Of a stretch of 64,000 bases of DNA, positions 54,837 through 64,000 are shown piece after piece (the first letter of the stretch is position 1; each line of letters opens with the position of its first letter). The stretch is taken from NCBI GenBank assembly GCA_024449915.1, contig JAMZAV010000953.1, forward strand, positions 124,001 through 188,000. Reading direction: 5' to 3'. The notes beneath the pieces were generated by a model that was not told the DNA's origin, did not search any database, and was given only the letters and a program-made list of their open reading frames with translations. The DNA is from Sweltsa coloradensis. Its lineage: Eukaryota > Arthropoda > Insecta > Plecoptera > Chloroperlidae. The translations under genes and the position numbers were made by a program.

Positions 54837-56742
54837 ACTTGTCCGTCTTTACATTTTTCGTCATGGATCTTGTCACTTTCGTTTTTCGCGAACCTCCACC
54901 AGAGTTAGACCCAGATCGAGTCGTGTATAACACTTCACAGATGCAATTAAATTATGCAACTAAATCAGTGTTAACTAAGGGTTCTAACTTTGCTATTGCA
55001 CCTAGTAAACTACCTATCGAGAATATTATTTGCGAAGTAGAATCTTTAATAATACGATTATCTGATGAGTCGGCAGAATCTGTTGGAAACGAAGTCGTCT
55101 CAATTCTACGCAAAACTTAGCCACCTCAAAAGAATATTACCAGAGACGAACTGCTAGCACTAAAAGAATTACGAGAAAATGAAGATATTATCTATTTTAC
55201 CCGCTGATAAATGGAATGCATCCGTTGTACTCGATACTGCAGAATATAAACAAAAGATGCGTGATTTATTAAATGATCCAACTTCCAAACGTACGGATCG
55301 AGATCCCACTGTTTATCTAGAAAAAAAAAACACGTACACTCATTATAAATTCACCTATAGATGCGATGGTTCAAAAGTTTCTGATTCCCAGAGAAAAATC
55401 GACCTGGGTCCCAAAACTATATGGTCTACCAAAAATCCACCAACGTGACGTCCCACTTCGACCAATCGTCAGTGCTGTTAACTCGCGAACACAAGCTCTT
55501 TCGCGACATCTAACGAAAATCATGCAACCTCTGACAGAAGACGCCGATTCATACGTCTAGAACTCGACTCATTTCGTTGAGTTGATGAGAGATGTGAAAA
55601 TGAATCCAGGTGACTTGCTAGTCAGTTTTGATGTTTCGCTTTTCACGAAAGTGCCCGTTGATGAAGTTCTTAGATTTAGAAAAGAACAAACTTTTGGCCA
55701 AATATGTTGTAAATTTAACACGTCATTGTATGAGCTCCACGTATTTCATGTATGAAGATACATTTTATAAACAAGTGTCTGGAGCACCAATGGGCTCGCC
55801 TTTGTCACCTGTGGACGTGGTAGTCAATCTTTTCATGCAAGAATTTGAAGTAAAAGCTCCAAAGACACCGCTCCACTCAAACCTAGATGCTGGCTTACAT
55901 ATATCGATGATGCGTTTGCCATATGGCAGCATGGTCGCGAGAATCTTGACGAGTTTCACAACCATCTAAATACATTCACAAAGATATTCAATTCACTTTG
56001 GAGGTAGAAGAAGATAGAAGACTTCAGTTCCTTGACGTCCTACTTATACAGAATCCGGACCACAGTCTAGGGCAAACGGTCTTCAGAAAACCTACTCATA
56101 CTAACAGATATTTAAATTCTAATTCACATCATCATCCAGCCCAGATCCGATCAGTAGCGTACACATTAGCTATACGTTCTCGCAGAATAGCTGATGCCGA
56201 CCATGCTGAAGAAGAGTTTCGTATACTAGGAGATGGACTCAAGCAGGATGGTTTTCCAAATAAAATCATTCAAAAGGCCCTCAGACGACAAACTAACTCG
56301 AAAAAAGATGTAGGTACAGAAAAAGAAGAACCACTTGCAACTGCATATTTGCCGTATGTTAAAGGAGTAAAGGACCGAATAGGAAAAATTCTTGCCAAAC
56401 AAAACATCAAGACAGTCTTTAACACCGACAGAAAGATTGGAGAGTTGTTAAGAAGTAGTAAGGACCACATCCACCTAGAAGGTAGTGGCGTGTATGAAAT
56501 ACCATGTGAGAATTGTGACAGATGCTGTGGGATCAAACAGGAAGGAACATGTTTCAACGACAACAGGAACACAGGCTAGCTGTTGAGCACATGGACAGAA
56601 CATCAGTCCTTGCTCAACATACTAAGGAAAGTGGCCATGTTATCGACTTTGCTGGCATGAAACCCATTGCAACCGTTGAGGAGTTTCTTCCTAGAATGTT
56701 ACGAGAGTTATATATATATAAATATCGCGAAATTTGTGTGTG
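54837..56742 (+). pseudogene. Penelope-like element, reverse transcriptase to GIY-YIG
   Basis: N-terminal region 54,862-55,118 (VLTKGSNFAIAPSKLPIEN). Then a DIIYF-RADKWNASVVLD block standing for the I-L-P-A-D-K-G-N-x-x-V-x-x-D motif (55,185-55,230), LPKIHQRDVPLRPIVSAV near 55,425, LLVSFDVSLFTKVPV near 55,620, SGAPMGSPLSP at 55,778-55,810, the active site T-Y-I-D-D at 55,897-55,911, RRLQFLDVLL near 56,015, and KPTHTNRYLNSNSHHHPAQ. It ends with YLPYVKGVKDRIGKIL and a GIY-YIG start GVYEIPCENCD; its second half (GQTGRNMFQRQQEHR) is in another frame. About six frameshifts or stops (for example 55,119, 55,558, 55,890) disable it. The reverse transcriptase core is clearly Penelope. Confidence 0.9.
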
Positions 56743-57221
56743 ATATTGATAATTGCATACTATGTCAGTCCATCCATAATATTACCTAATCGTTCAATTC
56801 TCCTATTTTAGCATTTTCGTCAATAACATAGATGATGAGTAAAATGTGCGTTTAAAACATTTAATGCCATAATATAGCTGTTATATCGAAGCAAATGAAC
56901 ATTGTGTTGTATGTCTCTTGCAACCAATTTATTGATAATCGCCATTTCTATAAATATACCTTACACCTGCAACTTGTAACAATCAACATTTCTATCAAAT
57001 CAAGACACAACTTACTATTCGGAATGTATTTTAAAATGTGTTTATATGGTAAATTTAATATGGTTATATGGTAAAAAAAACAAAAACATTTTAATTAAAA
57101 GGTATCAGCAATAAAATGGCCATGCTATTTAGTACAATGCTCGTCATATCATTTAATTATAATATATTGTGTAAAGACGTTTTCACAATATCATGGCAAT
57201 TTTGACAGATTTTGTCTTAAA
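56743..57221. other. AT-rich non-coding, nothing recognised
   Basis: Follows the truncated Penelope tail. No ORF, RNA or repeat match to other parts of the window. Confidence 0.45.
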
Positions 57222-58110
57222 GGCGATTGTCCCCCCACTTTTTTTTTATCAAAAGCTAGTCGTCCCTGTCATACATCATACAATTTAGCAAAGGGCTCGT
57301 TATCAGCTACCATTTAAAATATGTGTGGACTTGCCCCCACATACATTGCTACGTAAAAATTCAGATTTTGACTTTAAGTCCCCCATTTCGACCTTAAAAT
57401 AACCCTTACAATATGCAACCGTATATTTCTGTGCTGTTTTTGATGCGACCTTACAAGTGATACATACAAATAGTTACATTAACTTTGATTTCTGCAACTC
57501 AAAATTACATTTTATTTGGATTGTTGGTTGTTGGATGGTTGGGGGGGGGAATACCCCGCTCCCCTCTTCAATTGACCAAAAGCTACCAAACCCAATAATG
57601 CATCATACATTTTTGTAAAGGTGTTATTTCAAGCTTTTATTTGATGTATGTGAATATGTAACAAGCATTGTTTTCTAGAACTCAAATTTACACATTTTGA
57701 CCTTACCCACCACTTTTTTGTACCAAAAGCTACCCGACCCAATAATACATCATACGTTTTTGTAATCAGGATACTTCTAGCTTTCATTTAATATATGTAA
57801 ATATCTAATCGGACATTGTTTTCTTGAATTCTCATTTACACATTTTGACCTAACCCCCCATTTTTTGACCAAAAGTTAACCAACTCAACAATGTGTCATA
57901 CATTTTCGTAATGGGGTCAATTTAAGCTTTTATTTGGTATATGTGAACATCTATTCGGCCATTGTTTTCTTGAACTAAAATTTTCACATTGGGACCTTGC
58001 CCCCCCGACCCCCTGCCTTTTTCGACCAAAAGTTACCAGCCCCAATAATACACCATACTTTTTTGTAAAGGGCACATTTCAAGATTTTTTATTTGATATA
58101 TGTGAGGACT
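57222..58110. repeat. Degenerate tandem repeat, period about 150 bp
   Basis: The word ACCAAAAG(C/T)TA-CC followed about 10 bases later by AATAATACATCATAC and then CTTTTATTTGATATATGTGA recurs at 57,574, 57,721, 57,868 and 58,024, with a diverged first copy at 57,250. Spacings are 147, 147 and 156. Units diverge by simple substitutions and C-run length. No ORF is conserved between units. Confidence 0.8.
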
Positions 58111-59472
58111 TGACCGGAAAAGTGAGCATTGTCAACCTCTTATGCAAGGGCCTTAACACAACACATCGACTTTTATTTTCTGTATTTCTGGTCTTGGTTG
58201 GTAACTTTTGGAAATACCTCCCTTTCCACCAACACCTTGTCTTTATTAAGTCCCGAAGCGAATTAACTATGTCGTCTTGGTTTGAATTGGTCGTTATGTT
58301 AGGACAATTCAATTTAGGAGTTTTTTATGATATAGTTTGAAAGAGACCGAGTTGAAATTGTGGCCATGAAGTGAACCGTTACACGAGAGTGAAGCAATGT
58401 GACGCACAGGAAACATCTCATCTGCAGATTACCCAGGAGGGCTGGTGGGTTTGTCAAGGCACACATATTGGAGGTGACTCCTGGGGGCAAGTTCGAAAAA
58501 CTACAGGAAACCGTGCGCAACATTTTAATCCACTTAAGTAGTCCTCTTCGTTCGTAACAGATACGTCCGTTCAAAGAAAAAGTAGCACCCATTTTACTTG
58601 AACATCAACTTGAAGAAATCAATAGTATAAAGTTCCCCACCTAAAGGCGGGATGCGAATGGTCGAACTTTGCCTAGCGCTATTTGTACATATCTTGCTTC
58701 TAATGGTGAGATTTGATCTACATATTAAAAAAATAAGTGCTTGTTTTCACAAGATTACGCAATAATTTTTACAGTGACAATTTGATATTCTAGACTGGAA
58801 ATGTGTGTCACTGAAAGTATGGTCGCTTTGTTAGAAGCAATACCGAACTAACCTGTAAACTCATTGAGAATTCAGTAATATAACATTAGTTTTGCTTTGA
58901 TGGATATTTAAAAAATATATATACAGCTGCTCTATTGCTTCTGTGCATAGATGTGCGCAAAGGTGCTATCAAATCGACACAGGAAGTGACTTTCGTTGTT
59001 GAAATTTTGATGTGTTCACGAGAAAATTTGCTGACAAGTTGAAGAAATGTGTTGCCTATATCTAAATATTAATAATAATATGTGGTCCGGTTGCTAATAG
59101 AGTCGTAGAATCGACATTGTTTTCAAATGGTCGATTAACTTGTCAAGCAATATGTAAATAGTTAGGTATTAAACCATGTTCACTTGTTTAATCTCAAAAG
59201 ATAAAAGCTCCCGATTTAGATTTCGCGTTGTCCCGGTTGTAATTTAAAAGTAAAAGAATGAATTATGCTTGTTTGGATTCAGCATATTGTCCTACTGACT
59301 CATTATCAAATTTCGGTTGTCATCGGTTGTTACGTTTTAGAATAACTATTTCGCAACGAAAACCTAAAATTGTGTTCTTGCAGGTTGTTGGTGCAGCATA
59401 TCGTCTGATAAGGTATAATCTGAAGAAAATAAGGTCTGAAAACACCTAAGGTACACCATCGATCATAACTAA
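58111..59472. other. Non-coding, nothing recognised
   Basis: Clean sequence with a few ORFs of 63-92 codons (58,079-58,592; 59,258-59,449) on both strands, none with recognisable motifs and most overlapping one another. No repeat partner in the window. Confidence 0.4.
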
Positions 59473-60155
59473 ACTAGGGAAATGCCAAAGTCGTTGTTAA
59501 ACGAGTGAGTGAGTGAGCCAAGTGTTGAGTACCCGGGAACATCCCCTTTTCTCCCCTATACCTAAGGATCTAGCCCAGTATGAGGAATGATACCGTGTAC
59601 TCAACACATGGCTCACTCACTCGTTTAACAACGACTTAGGCGTTTCCCTAGTTATATAAATTGAACATTTGAAATACGAATTGTATTCAAATCGCATTAG
59701 CGTGAAACATTAACAAATTTCCAAGATAAAACAAAATCACCTAAGTTTTATTTCCCATTTAACACCCCTCCAAAATATAATGTGGGTATAAAAATATAAA
59801 AAAAAGTTCGAGCTAAAGGGTATCGAACCCCAACCCTCCGTGCGGTAGACTAAATGCTTACCAATAGGCCATGCAAGCCACGTAGATATTGTCCCGCTAG
59901 CTGCTACTATCAAATGATATCGATATTTTAAAAATAACATTTTTATTTATTGTAGGATTAAATCGCAATGGATCTAGCTGATTTTGTTAGCAGTTCTCAG
60001 TAAACTCGTACTGGATGTCTGTTTAAAATTTCAGACCAATCTGTTCAGCGGTTCGGCTGATTTTCGACGTACAGACAGACAGACAGACAGAATCACAGAA
60101 TGAGAGCCGTTCGAGTTGAATGGAGACACTCGGTCGCTCCGCTCCCTCGTTTAAT
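59473..60155. repeat. Tandem hairpin/tRNA-like unit 1
   Basis: Unit plan: a roughly 180-bp palindrome (ACTAGGGAAATGCCAAAGTC... and its complement ending TTTCCCTAGT), an AT-rich stretch, a minus-strand tRNA-like segment (59,805-59,880) with B box GGTTCGATACC and A-box-like TGGCCTATTGG, the CGACGTACAGACAG tract, and the closing word CGCTCCGCTCCCTCGTTTAA. Confidence 0.85.
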
Positions 60156-60178
60156 CAAGGGGTCTGGAAGATACCTAC

Positions 60179-60790
60179 CACTAGGGAAACGCCAAAGTCG
60201 TTGTTAAACGAGTGAGTGAGTGAGCCAAGTGTTGAGTACCCGGGAACATCCGCTTTCCTCCCATATACCCAAGGCTGGATCTAGCCCAGTATGAGGAATA
60301 ATACCGGGTACTCAACACATGGCTCACTCATTCGTTTAACAACGACTTTGGCGTTTCCCTAGTTATTTAAATTGAACATTTGAAATGCGAATCGTGTTCA
60401 AAACGTATTAGCGTGAAACATTAACAAATTTCCAAGATAAAACAAAATCATCTAAGTTTTATTTCCAATTTAACACCCCTCAAAAATAATATGTGGGTGT
60501 AAAAATATAAAAAAGTTCGAGCTAACGGGTATCGAACCTCAACCCTCCGTGCGGTAGGCTAAATGCTAACCAATAGGCCATACAAGCCACGTAGATGTGG
60601 TCCCGCTAGCTGCTACCACTTGCTACTAAACAAATGCTATCGATATTTAAAAAATTACATTTTTATTTATTGTGGGATTAAATCTCAATGGATCTAGCTG
60701 ATTTTGTTAGCAGTTCTCAATAATTTTGTACCGGATGTCTGTTTAAAATTTCAGCCTAATCTGTTCAGCGGTTCGGCTGATTTTCGACGT

Positions 60791-60879
<89 letters not shown>

Positions 60880-60943
60880 ATCACAGAATGAGAACCGTTC
60901 GAGTTGAATGGAGACACTCGGTCGCTCCGCTCCCTCGTTTAAT
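60179..60943. repeat. Tandem hairpin/tRNA-like unit 2
   Basis: Same plan as unit 1, with the ACAG tract expanded to about 22 units, which accounts for its extra length. Confidence 0.85.
60791..60880. repeat. (ACAG)n microsatellite inside unit 2
   Basis: About 22 ACAG units against three to five in the other three copies. The Asp/Arg/Gln/Thr ORF across it is an artefact. Confidence 0.95.
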
Positions 60944-60977
60944 TATCGCCCTTGCTAGTGAATATTCGGTTATTTTT

Positions 60978-61655
60978 ACTAGGGAAACGCCAAAGTCGTT
61001 GTTGAACGAGTGAGTGAGCCAAGTGTTAAGTACCCGGGAACATCCCCTTGCCTCCCCTATACCTTAGGCTGGATCTAGCCCAGAATGAGGAATGATACCG
61101 GGTACTCAACACATGACTCACTCACTCGTTTAACAACGACTTTGGCGTTTCCCTAGTTATTTAAATTGAACATTTTAAATGCGAATCGTGTTCAAAACGT
61201 ATTAGCGTGAAACATTAACAAATTTCCAAGTTAAAACAAAATCACCTAATTTTTATTTCCCATTTAACACCCCTCAAAAATAACATGTCGGTGTAAAAAT
61301 ATAAAAATGTTCGAACTAATGAGTATCGAATCCCAACCCTCCGTGCGGTAGGCTAAATTCTTCCCACTGTGCCATGTAAGCCACGCAGATCTCGTCCCGC
61401 TAGCTGCTACTAAACAAATGCTATCGATAATTTAAAAAATCACATTTTTATTTATTGTAGGCTTAAATCGCAATGGATCTAGCTGATTTTGTTAACAGTT
61501 CTCAGTAAACTCGTACCGGATGTCTGTTTAAAATTGCAGCGAAATCTATTCAGCGGTTCGGCTGATTTTCGACGTACAGACAGACAGACAGAATCACCGA
61601 ATGAGAGCCGTTTGAGTTGAATGGAGACACTCGGTCGCTCCGCTCCCTCGTTTAA
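60978..61655. repeat. Tandem hairpin/tRNA-like unit 3
   Basis: Same plan; the palindrome arms keep CTAGGGAAACGCCAAAGTCG and its complement. The tRNA-like segment is more diverged, with TTCGAACTAATGAG upstream of the B box. Confidence 0.85.
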
Positions 61656-62304
61656 CTAGGGAAACGCCCAAATAAACGAGTGAGTGAGCCAAGTGTTGAG
61701 TACCCGGGAACATCCCCTTTCCTCCCCTATACCTAAGGCTGGATCTAGCCCAGTATGAGGAATGATACCGGGTACTCAACACATGGCTCACTCACTCGTT
61801 TTAACGACTTTGACGTTTCCCTAGTTGCGAATCATGTTCAAAACGTATCAGCGTGAAACATTAAAAAATTTCCAAGATAAAACAAAATCACCCAATTTTT
61901 ATTTCCCATTTAACACCCCTCAAAAATTATATGTGTGTGTAAAAATATAAAAAAAGTTCGAGCGAACGGGTATCGAACCCCAACCCTCCGTGCGGTAGGC
62001 TAAATGCTTACCACTGTTCCATGCCAGACACGTAGATCTCGTCCCGCTAGCTGCTACTAAACTAATGCTATCGATATTTAAAAAATCACATTTTTATTTA
62101 TTGTGGGTTTAAATCGCAATGGATCTAGCTGATTTTGTAGCAGTTCTCAGTAAACTCGTACCGGATGTCTGTTTAAAATTTCAGCCCAATCTGTTCAGCG
62201 GTTCGGCTGATTTTCGACGTACAGACAGATAGACAGACAGAATCACAGAATGAGAGCCGTTCGAGTTGAATGGAGACACTCGGTCGCTCCGCTCCCTCGT
62301 TTAA
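61655..62304. repeat. Tandem hairpin/tRNA-like unit 4
   Basis: Joined to unit 3 without spacer. The left palindrome arm has lost about 15 bases (GCCCAAATAAACGAG), so the hairpin is asymmetric. Confidence 0.85.
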
Positions 62305-62358
62305 TTAATATTATTACTATTATTATTTTTTTTTTTATTATTATTTTTTTTATTATTA
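62305..62358. repeat. ATT/T-rich tract
   Basis: Imperfect ATT units between the last tandem unit and a tRNA-like repeat. Confidence 0.85.
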
Positions 62359-62387
62359 GTGAATGATTGCAAATGTCATAAAAGTAT

Positions 62388-62460
62388 GTCCCGACTGGGG
62401 ATCGAACCCAGAACCTCTGGCTTAACGCGCCATAGCTCTACCAATTGAGCTAACGAGGAC
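62388..62460 (-). repeat. tRNA-like sequence (Asn-like anticodon), copy 1
   Basis: Folds as a 73-base cloverleaf on the minus strand: D arm AGCTCAATTGGTAGAGC, anticodon loop GCGTTAA giving anticodon GTT, T arm CTGGGTTCGATCCCCAG. The base before the anticodon is C instead of the invariant U, and the acceptor stem has a mismatch. The flanks are duplicated together with it at 62,650, so it is more likely a SINE-type repeat than a working tRNA. Confidence 0.6.
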
Positions 62461-62682
62461 ACAAGACAAACTTTTATTAAATTGCTATTTGTTGTGACTG
62501 TTGACATCCATGATATAAATCGAACAATGGACTGCATTGCAGCTGTCATTATTGATAGAACACATGGAAAATCCAATCACTTCTCATCTCCCATGAGTTG
62601 GGTAGTATGAATATAAGGTTTTTAAGTATAAGCCCGCCTTGAGGACATTATTAGTGAATTATAGCAATTGTCATAAAAGTAT

Positions 62683-62755
62683 GCTCCGACTGGGGATCGA
62701 ACCCAGAACCTCTGGCTTAACGTGCCATAGCTCAACCAATTGAGCTATCGAGGAC
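62683..62755 (-). repeat. tRNA-like sequence (Asn-like anticodon), copy 2
   Basis: Same fold and flanks (CATAAAAGTATG before it, ACACAAGACAAAC after it on the + strand) as copy 1, 295 bases downstream. Differences in the D and anticodon stems reduce pairing. Confidence 0.6.
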
Positions 62756-62810
62756 ACAAGACAAACCTCCATTACATTGCTATTTGTTGATAAAGTTGAA
62801 AATAAATGTT

Positions 62811-63235
62811 TTGTGTGGCTCGTTGGTCTTGTGGTTAGCGTATCTGCTTCCTAAGCAGAAGGTCCAGGGTTCGATTCCCGCTAAAGCCAGATGTTTTTTA
62901 ACTTCTGATTTAGACTTAAGTCCATCAGTTCTAGTCTTAGGAGTTTGAAAACGGTGACTTTGGAGCCGTCCTAGCAACGAAGCACATAATAAATTCAGAG
63001 ATGTTCAGAATCGGCCTTGTTGGTTCTGGCGTTGATCCGCGGGTGTTTTCACTGTCCATACCACTGATTGCTATTTTCCTATTAAAAATATCTATCTTTG
63101 GTTGGTTATCTCTCACTCGTCGATTGCGTCGGGGCCTACAAGGTTGGCTTGGTCGCTTTGGTTGAAAGTCCCCCACTGAAAATCAGTTATAGAACTGAGT
63201 GGGTAGACTCTAAACACAATTTATTTATTTGTTTT
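62811..63235 (+). repeat. tRNA-derived SINE, complete copy
   Basis: The tRNA-like head at 62,816-62,889 forms a near-perfect cloverleaf (TGGCT...AGCCA ends, anticodon loop TTCCTAA giving CCT as in tRNA-Arg, B box GGTTCGATTCC). The body includes GTCCTAGCAACGAAGCAC and GGCGTTGATCCGCGGGTG, and the 3' end is CCCCCACTGAAAATCAGTT followed by a TTTA-rich tail. Matches 21,262-21,672 (minus) and the fragment at 35,262. Such elements are transcribed by RNA polymerase III and moved by a partner LINE. Confidence 0.85.
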
Positions 63236-63289
63236 ATTAAATATTTTTTATTTTTTTATTTTTTTTATATTTATTTATATATTTATATA

Positions 63290-63352
63290 TTGATTAATTA
63301 ATTAATTAATTAATTAATTAATTAATTAATTTATTTATTTATTTATTTAAAG
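63290..63352. repeat. (ATTA)n/(TTTA)n tract
   Basis: Tetranucleotide run following the SINE tail. Confidence 0.9.
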
Positions 63353-63395
63353 CTTTTAAACTAATGTGTAAATAATATAGAATTTGTTTACAGTC

Positions 63396-63478
63396 ATGCA
63401 TTTGGGGGTGGTGATGGACCAAAATTTGAGTTGGAATGTTCACATAGAATGAGTGAGTAGACGGCTTAGATCATTTCT
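63396..63478 (+). pseudogene. LINE reverse transcriptase scrap (thumb block)
   Basis: Reads HLGVVMDQNLSWNVHIE, a stop, then VSRRLRSFL. L-G-V-x-x-D-x-x-L-x-W-x-x-H-I is the block after the active site in jockey/CR1-type LINE proteins. Only 28 codons remain between an AT tract and the next dispersed repeat. Confidence 0.6.
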
Positions 63479-63760
63479 GGATTGTTGGATGAGCAAAGCG
63501 AAGACTTCAATTTCACCGACCCCCCAAAAAATTTAGCTCGATGTGTTTTTTTGTTTTTTGTTTTTTTTTTTGTTTTTTTTCCCGTCTGTTTGTTCGCTCT
63601 CTACCGGGCAAACGGCATATGCGATCTTGATGAAAATTTGACAGGACCTTCGAAATCTCTGAACTTAGACTTGCTACGTTTTTGGGTACAATCGAAGAAA
63701 TATTTCTCATGAATATCGTACTTTTACAATTTTTTTCGATTTTTAGCGCGATATTTTCGT
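63479..63760. repeat. Dispersed repeat shared with 22,300-22,600
   Basis: GGATGAGCAAAGCGAAG, a T-rich tract, then CCTTCGAAATCTCTGAACTT and ATTTCTCATGAATATCGTA, in the same order as at 22,313-22,600. No protein is conserved between the two copies. Confidence 0.65.
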
Positions 63761-63822
63761 GACATTTGGGCCGATTCTGACCAAACGGGTGGGGCTACAA
63801 CGTTCATATTTCACATACACAT

Positions 63823-64000
63823 TAAGGTTATGGTGATGTATTGACGTTTGACAGAAAAAGTTGTAAAAGTTAGCTTCAATCTATAGAAATAAAGGTTTTA
63901 ATTTGAGTTTTTTGAGGTGTTAAATATTAAAACCTTTATTTCTATAGATTCTGGCCAACTTTTTCAACTTTTTCTTTCAAAAGTCAATACATCACCCTTA
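63823..64000. repeat. Palindrome cut by the window end
   Basis: 63,823-63,902 and 63,926-64,000 are reverse complements around a 23-base loop; TCTATAGAAATAAAGGTTTT pairs with AAAACCTTTATTTCTATAGA. It may continue past the window. Confidence 0.85.

Noticed and set aside
58079..58592. Overlapping ORFs of 76-92 codons on both strands
   Set aside because: No motif, mutual overlap, and the first extends into the tandem repeat.
60704..60907. TDRQTDRQ repeat protein
   Set aside because: Translated ACAG microsatellite in one of four tandem units; absent from the others.
59473..62304. CRISPR-like array
   Set aside because: Units are 650-765 bp with internal palindromes, not short repeats with unique spacers, and the context is eukaryotic.
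62388..62460. Functional tRNA-Asn gene
   Set aside because: C at position 33, an acceptor mismatch and a duplicated flank point to a repeat.

Overview
This window looks like repeat-dense intergenic DNA from an invertebrate animal nucleus, and I found no host gene I can defend. The repertoire points to a metazoan: Penelope-like retroelements with GIY-YIG endonucleases, a BEL/Pao and a Ty3/gypsy LTR retrotransposon, LINEs with a C-terminal restriction-like endonuclease (R4/Dong/Rex6-like in my judgement), jockey/CR1-like LINE debris, tRNA-derived SINEs and a TTAA-targeting DNA transposon. The species cannot be read from this; the mix would suit a mollusc, arthropod or other aquatic invertebrate.

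Sequence quality is uneven. About 1-20,800 and about 37,500-50,300 are full of inflated homopolymers, single-base losses and substitutions toward the neighbouring base, while 20,800-37,500 and 50,300-64,000 read cleanly. The change near 37,500 falls inside a single LINE copy, so I read it as unpolished assembly rather than biology. ORFs in the noisy blocks are broken by these errors and their family calls rest on short motifs.

Layout. 1-4,757: jockey/CR1-like LINE debris (+). 4,900-8,780: a restriction-endonuclease LINE (-). 9,155-10,300: two palindromic Penelope remnants with hammerhead-like motifs and a (CAA)n loop. 10,377-11,080: LINE 3' end. 11,173-15,500: LINE copy A (-), near full length. 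15,528-19,925: two tandem Penelope copies (-). 20,039-22,816: LINE ends, a SINE and a local duplication. 23,936-24,148: palindromic tRNA-like element. 24,237-38,083: LINE copies B, C and D (-), same family as A, separated by (ATT)n. Copy D is split by a 4,487-bp TTAA-flanked transposon (31,942-36,428) with about 480-bp inverted repeats, carrying a P2X7-C-terminal-like ORF and a SINE-truncated THAP zinc finger. 38,271-48,430: gypsy element (-) with two LTRs and an AT-hook series after its integrase. 48,490-50,285: a 1.8-kb Penelope foldback. 50,393-52,618: rearranged BEL/Pao element (-). 52,627-53,582: LINE ORF1 and the start of its endonuclease. 53,583-56,742: two Penelope copies (+). 57,222-58,110: degenerate 150-bp tandem repeat. 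59,473-62,304: four tandem hairpin/tRNA-like units. 62,388-64,000: tRNA-like sequences, a complete SINE, LINE scraps and a palindrome.

The unifying theme is nested insertion around (ATT)n microsatellites. LINE copies A-D carry such a repeat as their 3' tail, and most other elements end on or beside one. The most unusual item is the TTAA transposon with the P2X7-like cargo; next are the gypsy AT-hook array and the hammerhead-bearing Penelope foldbacks.
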